Of a stretch of 14,866 bases of DNA, positions 5,836 through 13,506 are shown one piece after another. Source of the stretch: JAICYJ01 sp045806525 (GTDB lineage Bacteria; Actinomycetota; Thermoleophilia; Gaiellales; JAICJC01); contig JBJMJD010000033.1 of the NCBI GenBank assembly GCA_045806525.1, positions 1-14,866 of the forward strand. The letters run 5' to 3'. Position numbers and translations under genes: made by a program. Numbering within the stretch: position 1 is the stretch's first letter; the number at the start of each line of letters is the position of its first letter. The notes under the pieces are model-generated. The model ran no database searches and was not told the DNA's origin. It saw only the letters and a list, made by a program, of their open reading frames with translations.

Positions 5836-7208
5836 CGCGCGGCCTCCGACGCCAGCGCGCGCTCGATCAGGCGGGTGGTCGACCTGCCTTCGAGCGTCGG
5901 CAGGATCACCGTCTGCCCGGCGAAGCGACGCATCACCGCGGTCTCGGGCAGCGCCTCGCCGGCGTAGTCGCCGCCCTTTGCGAACAGGTGGGGCTGGAGC
6001 TGCTCGAGCAGCGCGGTGGGATCCGGGTCGTCGAAGATCACGACCGCATCGACGCAGCGCAGGCTCTCCAACAGCCGGGCCCGGTCATCCTGGTGCACCA
6101 GCGGCCGGTCCGGCCCCTTCAGCGCCGACACCGACCGGTCGGAGTTGAGCAGCACCAGCAGGCAGTCGCCGAGCCGGCGGGCCGACTCGAGCGTTGCGAT
6201 GTGCCCCGCGTGCAACAGGTCAAAGCAGCCGCCGGTGGCGACCACCGTTCCGCCCTCCGCGCGTACCCGCTCGGCGATGGCGCGTGCCTGTTCCAGGCTG
6301 CCGGCTCCGCCAGCCGGACTCGCCGCGGCACTCCCCCGCTCGCCGGCCACGTAGCGGGTGGCGGCGGCGACCGCCGATGTCACGGACTCCACGGCGCTGG
6401 CGCCGCCGGCCAGCCGGATGGCGGCGCTGGCGGCGAAGCAGTCGCCGGCCCCGCACGGGTCACCGTGGGCACGGCTCGGGGCGGGAACCATCACCGGTAC
6501 CGCCGCCCCCTGCTCCAGCAACGCCCCCTCCTCGCCGAGCGTGAGGGCGATCGCCGTCGCCTGCCAGCGCTCGCGCAGCTCACGGGCGCGGGCGGCGTCG
6601 GCCCGGATCGTCGTTCCCCGCACGTCCGGCACCGTCTCCGCGGCTTCGCGCCGGTTCGGCGTGGCGAGCGCGACTCCCGCAATGGGCGGGCGGCCGCGTG
6701 GATGGGGGTCCCAGACGACCGGGACGTCGGCGGCGCGCTCGGCGATCGCGTGGCGCAGCTGCGCGTGGGAAGCCACCCCGCGTCCGTAGTCGGACACCAG
6801 CACGGCCGTCGCGTCCCGCACGGCGTCGCGGTGGTGGTCGAGCAGGTCGCCGACGGTCGCGCGGGTTGGGGCGCTGCCGCGGTCGAGCCGAAGCAGCGTG
6901 CGGCCGTCGCTTCGCAGCCTGATCTTCTCCGGCGTTGCCCCGTCGAGGCCCAGGTCGAGCACGCGCACGCCCGACCGCTTGAGCAGCCGACGACAGGCCT
7001 CGCCAGCCTCGTCCGCGCCAAGCGCGGTGATCAGCGTGACGTCGCTGCTGTCTGAGGCGATCGTGGCCGCCCGTCCGGCTCCGCCTGCGAACGATGCGCC
7101 TGACTGCTCGTCCAGCACCGGCACGGGCGCCTCCGGGCAGATCCGGTCGACCGATCCGGACACGTCGCGGTCGAGCATGCAGTCGCCTATTACCAGCAGC
7201 GGCGTCAT
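5832..7208 (-). CDS. hldE: Bifunctional heptose-7-phosphate kinase / heptose-1-phosphate nucleotidyltransferase (HldE-like)
   Basis: A 458-residue two-domain enzyme, close to the usual HldE length. Residues 1 to about 300 are a PfkB/ribokinase-type kinase with RICPEAPVPVL (22-32) and the catalytic loop DPCGAGDC (Asp256 as base). Residues from about 320 form an RfaE-type nucleotidyltransferase with GCFDLLHAGH (HxGH at 333-336), LNSDRSVSALKGPDRPL and FAKGGDY. It should phosphorylate D-glycero-D-manno-heptose 7-phosphate at C1 and later couple the 1-phosphate to a nucleotide (ADP in the known enzyme). The intervening 7-phosphatase may be the HAD domain encoded two genes before the GT4 pair. One oddity is that the sugar-pocket motif, usually GGAxNVA, reads GGAGRAA (42-48), with Arg46 in place of Asn. 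The ATG at 7208 overlaps the upstream GT4 stop and has GAGGTGG just before it. Confidence 0.92.
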   Translation of the reverse strand: MTPLLVIGDCMLDRDVSGSVDRICPEAPVPVLDEQSGASFAGGAGRAATIASDSSDVTLITALGADEAGEACRRLLKRSGVRVLDLGLDGATPEKIRLRSDGRTLLRLDRGSAPTRATVGDLLDHHRDAVRDATAVLVSDYGRGVASHAQLRHAIAERAADVPVVWDPHPRGRPPIAGVALATPNRREAAETVPDVRGTTIRADAARARELRERWQATAIALTLGEEGALLEQGAAVPVMVPAPSRAHGDPCGAGDCFAASAAIRLAGGASAVESVTSAVAAATRYVAGERGSAAASPAGGAGSLEQARAIAERVRAEGGTVVATGGCFDLLHAGHIATLESARRLGDCLLVLLNSDRSVSALKGPDRPLVHQDDRARLLESLRCVDAVVIFDDPDPTALLEQLQPHLFAKGGDYAGEALPETAVMRRFAGQTVILPTLEGRSTTRLIERALASEAAR

Positions 7209-8437
7209 CTGCCACCTCGCACGCCGGCGAGCGTCCGGGCGCGGATGTGCCGCCGCCGCACGACCGCCGTGTACCTGCGAAGCGTGGCCTTGGCCACGGC
7301 GTCCCAGCCAAAGCGTTCGCGGGCCCTGCGTATCCCCGCGCGTCCCAGCCGCGTGCGCATGTCCGCGTCGGAGAGCAGCTGGCGGGCGGCAGCAACGACC
7401 ATGTCCGGCCTGCGCGGAGGCACGTGCAGACCGGTCTCGCCGTGCACGACGGTGTCGACCAGCCCCCCCACCGAGCTGGCGATCACGGGCACGCCGCACG
7501 CCATCGCCTCCAGCGGGACGATCCCGAACGGCTCGTACCATGGCACGCAGACGACGGCGTCTGCCGAGCGCAGCAGCGCCGGCACCTGCGCGCGATCGAC
7601 GCGGCCGCGGAAGTCGATCCGGTCCGAGACGCCGAGCCGCTCGGCGAGCCCGATCAGCCGCCGCCCCTCGGAGTCGTCGCGCAGCTGGTCGCGCGGCGGA
7701 CCGCCGGCCACCACCAGCTCCACGCCCGGCAGTTCCGCCAGCGCCTCGATCACGTTGCCGATGCCCTTGCGCGCGACCATCCTGCTCAGCACCACCAGCC
7801 GCAGCCGCCCCGGCGTCCGCTGCTCGGGCACCACGTCCGGCCGAAACAGCGACAGATCGACGCCGCAGGGAACGACGCTGACGTTCTCCAGCTGGGCGTC
7901 CATCCGCGCCAGTTCGAACACCTCGTCGCTGCAGGTTGCGATCACATGGTCGGCGCGACGCAGGATCTCGAGCTCGACGCCGAGCCGGTCGGGCGGACTG
8001 GTATCGGCCGCCCCCTGGTGCCGCCGCTTGACCGTGCCGAGCGCGTGGAACGTCTGCACCACCGGCAGCCGCAGGTCGCCCGCCGCCCACAGCGCGGCCG
8101 CACCGGACATCCAGAAGTGGGCATGCACCAGCGACGGTTGCTCGGCCGCCAGCGACGACTGCATGCGCCGTGCGAACTCGGGCATGAACGGCCACAGGTC
8201 GTCCTTAGCCACCGGGCCGGCCGGCCCGGCATCGACGTGCTCGACCACCACGCCCGGCGCCAGCGGGACGCGTCGGGGCAGCCCCGGATCGTCCCGCCGG
8301 GTGTACACGACCACCGGGGCGCCCTGTTCGGCCAGCGCGGTTGCCAGGCTGGCAACGTGCACGTTCTGCCCGCCCGCGTCGACGCCGCCCAGTACGGCCA
8401 GCGGGCTGGCGTGCTCCGAGATCATCGCGACCCTCAT
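7205..8437 (-). CDS. GT4-family glycosyltransferase (GT-B fold)
   Basis: A 410-residue GT-B glycosyltransferase. The N-terminal loop GGVDAGGQNVHVASL (17-31) resembles that of MshA and sucrose-phosphate-synthase-type retaining enzymes. HAHFWMSG (105-112) and the C-terminal donor domain follow, with SRMVARKG (218-225) and the EX7E motif EPFGIVPLE (Glu302 and Glu310 intact). The enzyme is expected to be cytoplasmic and to use a nucleotide sugar; donor and acceptor cannot be read from sequence. The chosen ATG at 8437 overlaps the stop of the preceding gene (ATGA) and has GGAGGAGGTGG directly upstream. An earlier in-frame start nine codons upstream adds only MEPAAGGGG and would enlarge the overlap, so I prefer the later one. 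Both ends are coupled to neighbours. Confidence 0.9.
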   Translation of the reverse strand: MRVAMISEHASPLAVLGGVDAGGQNVHVASLATALAEQGAPVVVYTRRDDPGLPRRVPLAPGVVVEHVDAGPAGPVAKDDLWPFMPEFARRMQSSLAAEQPSLVHAHFWMSGAAALWAAGDLRLPVVQTFHALGTVKRRHQGAADTSPPDRLGVELEILRRADHVIATCSDEVFELARMDAQLENVSVVPCGVDLSLFRPDVVPEQRTPGRLRLVVLSRMVARKGIGNVIEALAELPGVELVVAGGPPRDQLRDDSEGRRLIGLAERLGVSDRIDFRGRVDRAQVPALLRSADAVVCVPWYEPFGIVPLEAMACGVPVIASSVGGLVDTVVHGETGLHVPPRRPDMVVAAARQLLSDADMRTRLGRAGIRRARERFGWDAVAKATLRRYTAVVRRRHIRARTLAGVRGGR

Positions 8438-9363
8438 GCCACCTCCTCCAGCAGCCGGTTCCAATCGGAAAGAAAACGGTCGACGCCGAAGCGCCGTCGC
8501 GCGCTGCGCCGGGCGGCGCGTCCCGCCTCCCGTGCGCGGTCGGGCTGGGCGATCAGCTCACGCAGACCGGCCTGCAACCGTTCCATCCGGTTCGATACGA
8601 CGCCCGCCTCGGGAGGTACCGCTTCGCTGACCTCGGTGGTGCCCAGCGCCACCACCGGCATCCCCAGGTACATGGCCTCGATCAACGACAGCCCGAGCGA
8701 TGTCCAGCGCACCGGGTGCAGGTAGACGCGGCGCCGTGCCATCTCCTTGTGCAGCCGTGCCTGTGGCAGGTCGATCCCGTCGAGAGGTTCGGAGCGCATG
8801 CCGAACAGGTCGACGGGGGCGGCCTTGCGGAACTCGGGCAACAGGTCCGTCCCGGTGACGCGGCCCCGGCGCGGCGCGTCGTTGATCACCGCGGCGCAGC
8901 GCGCCATCTCGCCGGTGTAGTTCTCGCCCGGGTCGGGGATACCGTGCTCGATCACCCGCGTCCGCGTCGAGCCGCAATCCCAGAACAACGCGTTGAAGTG
9001 GGTGACGTGGACGACCGTGAGATCGTCGCGGTCGGCAACCGGATGTCGCATGTCTGCGATCCGCGCCTGCGGGGCGTTGTGCTCGACGTACACCGCCGGC
9101 AGGTCGCGCCCGGGGCGCCGGCCCCCGAGCCATCGCTCGGCCAGCTCGAGCTCGTGCGGCCGCTGCAGCACCACCACGTCGACAGGCTCGTCCGCGGCCT
9201 GGTCGGCCGTGACCTCGACGGCCGAGCTCGGCCACGCGTACGTCTGCGCCCGGCCCAGGCCGTCGGCGGAGCGGCTGCTGTCGACGGGAATCAGATAGCG
9301 GTGCTCGCCCTGCACGAACGCCGTCGTCCAGCTGCCGTGCACATGCCAGATCAGGATGTTCAT
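8434..9363 (-). CDS. GT4-like glycosyltransferase, short form
   Basis: A 309-residue glycosyltransferase-like protein that starts MNILIWHVHGSW and shows a GT-B layout. YVEHNAPQA (92-100) and VTHFNALFWDCG come in the N-terminal half. The donor-domain signature RWTSLGLSLIEAMYLGMPVVALG runs over 219-241, in two parts around Ile228. The second Glu of the EX7E motif is present (Glu229), but the first is Thr221. This is seen in some short GT4 relatives and may indicate a different donor mode. It is about 100 residues shorter than the following GT4 protein. The ATG at 9363 overlaps the stop of the upstream GT9 gene (ATGA), and its own stop overlaps the next ATG. It may add one sugar of a multi-sugar chain; substrates are unknown. 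Confidence 0.82.
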   Translation of the reverse strand: MNILIWHVHGSWTTAFVQGEHRYLIPVDSSRSADGLGRAQTYAWPSSAVEVTADQAADEPVDVVVLQRPHELELAERWLGGRRPGRDLPAVYVEHNAPQARIADMRHPVADRDDLTVVHVTHFNALFWDCGSTRTRVIEHGIPDPGENYTGEMARCAAVINDAPRRGRVTGTDLLPEFRKAAPVDLFGMRSEPLDGIDLPQARLHKEMARRRVYLHPVRWTSLGLSLIEAMYLGMPVVALGTTEVSEAVPPEAGVVSNRMERLQAGLRELIAQPDRAREAGRAARRSARRRFGVDRFLSDWNRLLEEVA

Positions 9364-10391
9364 CCCGCCTCGGCCATCATCGGAGGCGCTTCGCCCATCA
9401 GCTCCTGGACGGCGTCCACCACGGCCGCAGGACGAATGCTGCTAATGCACGGATGTCCCGGCACCGGGCAGACCTGCGCGCGGCAGCCGGCGCAGGCGAT
9501 CTGCTGATCGCCCAGCACGACGTGCGGCACCATCCACGGCCGCCACTTCCGCGCCGGCACGGTCGGTGCGAACAGCGAGACCACCGGCGTTCCCACCGCC
9601 GCCGCCAGGTGGGCTGGGCCGGTGTTGCCAACCACCACCGCCGCGGCGCCCGCGATCACCTCGGCCAGCTCGGAGAGGCTGGTGTGCCCGGCCAGGTCGC
9701 GCGTGCGCGGCTTGCCGGCTCGTGCCACCTCCGCCGTCAGCAGCCGCTCACCCGGCGACCCCGTGACCACCACCGTATGACCGGCACCGGTCAGCGCGCG
9801 CACGACCTCGCGCCAGTGCTGCGCGTCGAGCGTTCGGGCGGGCATGGAGGCGCCCGGGTGCACCACCAGGTAGGGCTGCTGGGGAATGCGCGGGCCGCGA
9901 GCGCCGCGTAGGACCCGCAGCCGTCCATCGTCTCCCGGTGGCAGCCGGTAGCCGCAGCGGCCGACCAGATCCAGCGACCGCTCCACCTCGTGCAGCCGAT
10001 CGTCCGCGCGGTGGCGGACGTCGAGCAGCGAACCGGGGTAGTCATCGCTGATCGCGGCCACCCGCTCGATGCCGGCCAGGCGCATGAGCAGCGCGAGCGG
10101 CAACGGCGACTGGTGGAACGAGGTGAGGATGATCGCCTGGGAGAAGCGGTTTCGCAGCATGGAGACCAGCGACAGGGTTTCGACGAGGTCGACCGGCGCC
10201 GGGTCGGGATCGATCCACGGCGCCGTCCACTCGATCACCTCGCGGACGCCCGGCAGCAGCGCTGCAGCCGCCCTGCCACGGCGGCCGCACAGCAGCGCCA
10301 CCGAGGAGGTGGCGGCGACGGCGCGGATCGCCGGCCCCGCCAGGAGCACGTCCCCTTCGTTGTCCATACGAGCAACCAGCGTGGAGCTCAT
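9360..10391 (-). CDS. GT9-family glycosyltransferase (heptosyltransferase-like) with C-terminal Cys cluster
   Basis: A 343-residue GT9 protein, the family of LPS heptosyltransferases WaaC/WaaF. LVARMDNEGDVLLAGPAIRAV holds the N-terminal catalytic Asp14. VVHPGASMPARTLDAQHW (176-193) and VVVGNTGPAHLAAAVGTPV (252-270, with Asn256 and His261) form the donor domain. Near the C-terminus is a CX2CX4CX6C cluster (Cys300, 303, 308, 315). A similar Cys-rich loop is known in WaaF-like proteins and is absent from the other GT9 protein of this operon, so the two are not recent duplicates. The ATG at 10391 overlaps the stop of the fused GT2-HAD gene (ATGA). With a kinase/nucleotidyltransferase for heptose in the same operon, a heptose donor is likely but not proven. 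Confidence 0.9.
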   Translation of the reverse strand: MSSTLVARMDNEGDVLLAGPAIRAVAATSSVALLCGRRGRAAAALLPGVREVIEWTAPWIDPDPAPVDLVETLSLVSMLRNRFSQAIILTSFHQSPLPLALLMRLAGIERVAAISDDYPGSLLDVRHRADDRLHEVERSLDLVGRCGYRLPPGDDGRLRVLRGARGPRIPQQPYLVVHPGASMPARTLDAQHWREVVRALTGAGHTVVVTGSPGERLLTAEVARAGKPRTRDLAGHTSLSELAEVIAGAAAVVVGNTGPAHLAAAVGTPVVSLFAPTVPARKWRPWMVPHVVLGDQQIACAGCRAQVCPVPGHPCISSIRPAAVVDAVQELMGEAPPMMAEAG

Positions 10392-11860
10392 GTCGCTGCC
10401 GCCCCCAGCAGACGATCGACGGCGGCAGCCAGATCGCTGGCGACCTCACTCGCGTTTGCCACCTCGTCGGCCAGCGTGACGGCCGTGGGCACCAGCACTC
10501 CGCGCAGGCCGGCACGGCGAGCGGCCTCCATATCGGCGCCGGTGTCGCCGATCATCGCGGTGCGGGCCGGATCGGCGCCCAGCGAACGGGCGGCGGTCAG
10601 CAGCATGCCGGGCTCCGGCTTGCGGCAGTCACAACCGTCCTCGTCTCGATGCGGGCAGACGAACCACGGTCCCAGCGGCCCGAACAGCTGCTCGACCCGG
10701 CGGTTGACCGCCTGCACCTGATCGGCCGTCGTGAATCCGCGGGCGATGCCGCTCTGATTGGTGACGACCGCCGTCGGCACGCCGGCGCGGCGCAGCCGCG
10801 CGACCGCTTCCTGCGCGCCGGGCATCGGCCGAACCTGGGCCGGATCGCCGTTGTGGGGAACGTCGACGACGAGCGTGCCGTCGCGGTCGAGCAGCACCGC
10901 GTCCGGACGTGGATGCAGCCGGCGCGGCAGCTCGAGCAGGCCGCGGGCGTACTGGCCGACCGCCAGCGGCGGCAGCACCAGGCTGGTGGCGAGCAGGCCG
11001 GTCACCTCCCGGCGCGTGCGCGGCCCCGGGGCGATACGGGCCCACGCCAGCTCGGCCGTCCCCGCCAGCCAGACGGCCGCCAGCGCCCTTGCCAGCGACC
11101 GGCGGCCGGCCACCATGGCCACGGGAACCGCCGCGCCCGCCGCGCTGGTGACGAGATGGCGGCGCAGCCGCCCCCGCGGCGCGCCGCAGCGTTCTCGCCA
11201 GCCGCGGCCGTGCAGCGCCGCCATCAGCACGTCGTCGCGGTTACCCGCCTGGCGGCGAAGCGCCGAGCGGGCCGGATCGTCGGCCAGCCGATGCAGCGTC
11301 GTTCGGCCGCCCTGGACGATGTCAAAGCCGGCGTCGAGCACCCGCAGCGCGATGTCGGAGTCCTCGCGGTAGGCGCGCGGGAAGCGTTCGTCGAATCCGC
11401 CGACCAGCTCCAGCACCGACCGCCGATAGCAGATGTCGGCGCTGGCATAGCGGGCCGTCTCGAGGCCGATCACCGCGCGCTCGCCGTCGGTCGGTTTGCG
11501 CCCGGTCGGCCGCGGCACCACGATCCTGCCCTGGCTCGCCGCCACCGTGGCGGGCAGCTCGCCGATATCCGACTCCAGCTGCTCGAGCCAGGCCGGTGTC
11601 AGCTCCGTGTCGTCGTCGAGGAAGGCGATCCAGTCGGCATCAGACGCATTCCAGCCGCGGTTCCGTGCGGCGGCCGGGCCGGCCCCGCGGCCGGCCACCC
11701 GGATCGCCCACCCCGGGAGCTCGAGCGCCGTCGTCCCGGGACGGTCGTCGACCACGATCACCCGTCCTCGCTCGTGGACGCGCTCGCGCTCGATCGAGGC
11801 CAGCAGCCGGCCCAGGCAGGAGCGGCCGACGGTCGGGATCACCACATCGATGGTGGTCAT
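10388..11860 (-). CDS. Fusion of GT2 glycosyltransferase and GmhB-like HAD phosphatase
   Basis: A 490-residue protein with two enzymes. Residues 1 to about 230 are a GT2 (GT-A fold) glycosyltransferase: VVIPTVGR, IVVDD (35-39), FLDDDTEL with the metal-binding Asp triad 82-84, and YREDSDIALR (164-173) with the ED motif. Residues about 235-305 hold two hydrophobic stretches, possibly membrane-associated. Residues from about 320 are a HAD-IIIA phosphatase of the GmhB/HisB type: LLDRDGT (Asp325, Asp327), TNQSG (367-371), the zinc loop Cys402-x-His404-x5-Cys410-x-Cys412, and MIGDTGADMEAA (Asp439). GmhB removes the 7-phosphate of heptose 1,7-bisphosphate, the step between the two HldE activities, so the context makes this more likely than a histidinol phosphatase. 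The ATG at 11860 has GGAGGTGGC upstream and overlaps the carbamoyltransferase stop. The frame is continuous with no sign of a frameshift artefact. Confidence 0.9.
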   Translation of the reverse strand: MTTIDVVIPTVGRSCLGRLLASIERERVHERGRVIVVDDRPGTTALELPGWAIRVAGRGAGPAAARNRGWNASDADWIAFLDDDTELTPAWLEQLESDIGELPATVAASQGRIVVPRPTGRKPTDGERAVIGLETARYASADICYRRSVLELVGGFDERFPRAYREDSDIALRVLDAGFDIVQGGRTTLHRLADDPARSALRRQAGNRDDVLMAALHGRGWRERCGAPRGRLRRHLVTSAAGAAVPVAMVAGRRSLARALAAVWLAGTAELAWARIAPGPRTRREVTGLLATSLVLPPLAVGQYARGLLELPRRLHPRPDAVLLDRDGTLVVDVPHNGDPAQVRPMPGAQEAVARLRRAGVPTAVVTNQSGIARGFTTADQVQAVNRRVEQLFGPLGPWFVCPHRDEDGCDCRKPEPGMLLTAARSLGADPARTAMIGDTGADMEAARRAGLRGVLVPTAVTLADEVANASEVASDLAAAVDRLLGAAAT

Positions 11861-13506
11861 GCCACCTCCGCCATCCGGGCGACCGACCGGCGCCGTACCA
11901 GGTACGGGCCGATCGCAAGCACGTCCACCGGTGCCGATCCGAAGCACTCCAGTGCGTCTCGCGGCTCGTCGACCATCGGCCGGCCGGCGGTGTTGAGGCT
12001 GGTGTTGACGAGCACCGGCAGGCCGGTGAGGGCCTCGAACTCGTCGAGCAGCTCCGCCACCAGCGGTTCCTGGCGGCGATCCACGGTCTGGGCGCGAGCG
12101 GTGCCGTCGACGTGAACCACGGCCGGGATCCGGTCGCGCCAGCGCGGGTCGACCTGGTGCACGAACAGCATGTAGGGGCTGGGCAGCGGCCCGTCGAAGA
12201 TCTCGGCTGCGCGCTCGAGCAGCACCATCGGCGCCACCGGCCGGAACTGCTCGCGACCCTTGATGTCGTTCAGCCGCCCCAGGGTGGCGGCCCGCGACGG
12301 GTTCGCCAGCAGGCTGCGATGACCGAGCGCGCGTGGCCCGAACTCGCTGCGCCCCTGGAACCAGGCCACCACTCCGTCCGCCGCGAGCACCTCAGCGGTC
12401 GCCCGGGCGACGCTGGCCGGCCGCTCGAACGGCAGGCCGGCCGTCCGCAGCGCCTGCTCCAGCTCGAGGTCGGAAAAGCCGCGGCCCAGCGCCGCACCGG
12501 GCATCGGCGCCACGTACTCTCCGAGGTCGGCCGCCACCTGCATCGCGGCGCCGAGCGCGGTGCCGGCGTCGCCGGCGGCGGGCTGCACCCAGATCTGTTC
12601 GAACGGGCCTTCCGAGGCCAGCCGCGAGTTGGCGACGCAGTTCAGCGCGACGCCGCCGGCCATGCACAGGTTCGGTTCGTCCGTGCGGGCGTGCAACCAG
12701 CGCGCGAGGTCGAGCAGCACCTCCTCCAACCGGCGCTGGACGGTGGACGCCAGGTCGGCGTGCTGCTGCGTCCACTGCTCGTCCGGCAGCCGGGCCGGGG
12801 CGAACTCGGCGAGATCGATCGGCTGCACCGAGAAGCCCCCTGCTCCCGTCGCTGTTACCAGCCGGCGGAAGCTGTCAAGGAAGCGCGGGCGTCCGTACGA
12901 CGCCATCGCCATCACCTTGTACTCGTCCGAGGAGCGGTGGAAGCCGAGGTGCTGCGTCAGGTCCTCGTACAGCAGTCCCAGCGAGTCGGGCAGCGGCTGG
13001 GTGGCAAGCACCTCGAGCCCGTCACTGGTGAAGTGCCCGGCGAGATGCGACGTGCACTCGCCGCGGCCGTCCAGCACCAGCACGGCAGCGCGTTCAAACG
13101 GCGACGCCACACAGGCCGACGCGGCGTGGGCGATGTGGTGGGAGACGAAGCGCACGCAGGAAGGGTCGAGCCCCGGCAGTGCCGTCTGAAGAAACTGCGG
13201 TGCGCGCTCGGCGTAGAGGGTGCGGAGCCCTTCCCAATGGTTCGCCGTGACGTCGCCGTTGCGGCCAACCACTCCCGGATCGTAGGAGTACGCCACCGCA
13301 TCGACATCGCCGGCACCGACTCCGGCCGCCTCCAGGCACCATCGCGCCGAGCGTTCCGGCAGCTCCCAGGTCGAGAAGGGCACGGCCGGCTTGCCGTGTT
13401 TGCGGCGGGTGAATCGCTCCTCCTCAGCCGCCGCGACGACGACGCCATCGACCAGCAGCGCCGCAGCAGAATCATGGAACACCGCATTGATTCCGAGTAC
13501 GTTCAT
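11857..13506 (-). CDS. NodU/CmcH-family O-carbamoyltransferase
   Basis: A 549-residue carbamoyltransferase of the NodU/CmcH/TobZ family, which moves a carbamoyl group from carbamoyl phosphate, through a carbamoyl-adenylate, to a hydroxyl of a sugar or antibiotic. The N-terminal domain (1 to about 355) carries SHHIAHAAS (122-130, His123, His124 and His127 at the metal site), LVLDGRGE (144-151), YKVMAMASYG and AGGVALNC (283-290). The C-terminal adenylating domain (about 375-545) carries QGRSEFGPRALGHRSLLANP (384-403), NDIKGREQFRPVAP and VNTSLN (500-505). Length and motifs are complete. It is the first gene of the eight-gene operon, with a GGAGG about 13 bases before the ATG. Coupling to heptose and glycosyltransferase genes suggests that the acceptor is a sugar of the encoded glycan. 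Confidence 0.93.
   Translation of the reverse strand: MNVLGINAVFHDSAAALLVDGVVVAAAEEERFTRRKHGKPAVPFSTWELPERSARWCLEAAGVGAGDVDAVAYSYDPGVVGRNGDVTANHWEGLRTLYAERAPQFLQTALPGLDPSCVRFVSHHIAHAASACVASPFERAAVLVLDGRGECTSHLAGHFTSDGLEVLATQPLPDSLGLLYEDLTQHLGFHRSSDEYKVMAMASYGRPRFLDSFRRLVTATGAGGFSVQPIDLAEFAPARLPDEQWTQQHADLASTVQRRLEEVLLDLARWLHARTDEPNLCMAGGVALNCVANSRLASEGPFEQIWVQPAAGDAGTALGAAMQVAADLGEYVAPMPGAALGRGFSDLELEQALRTAGLPFERPASVARATAEVLAADGVVAWFQGRSEFGPRALGHRSLLANPSRAATLGRLNDIKGREQFRPVAPMVLLERAAEIFDGPLPSPYMLFVHQVDPRWRDRIPAVVHVDGTARAQTVDRRQEPLVAELLDEFEALTGLPVLVNTSLNTAGRPMVDEPRDALECFGSAPVDVLAIGPYLVRRRSVARMAEVA

Noticed and set aside
8438..8464. Earlier in-frame start for the 410-residue GT4 gene, adding MEPAAGGGG
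   Set aside because: It would extend the overlap with the preceding gene and break the 4-base pattern. The strong GGAGGAGGTGG lies just before the later ATG.
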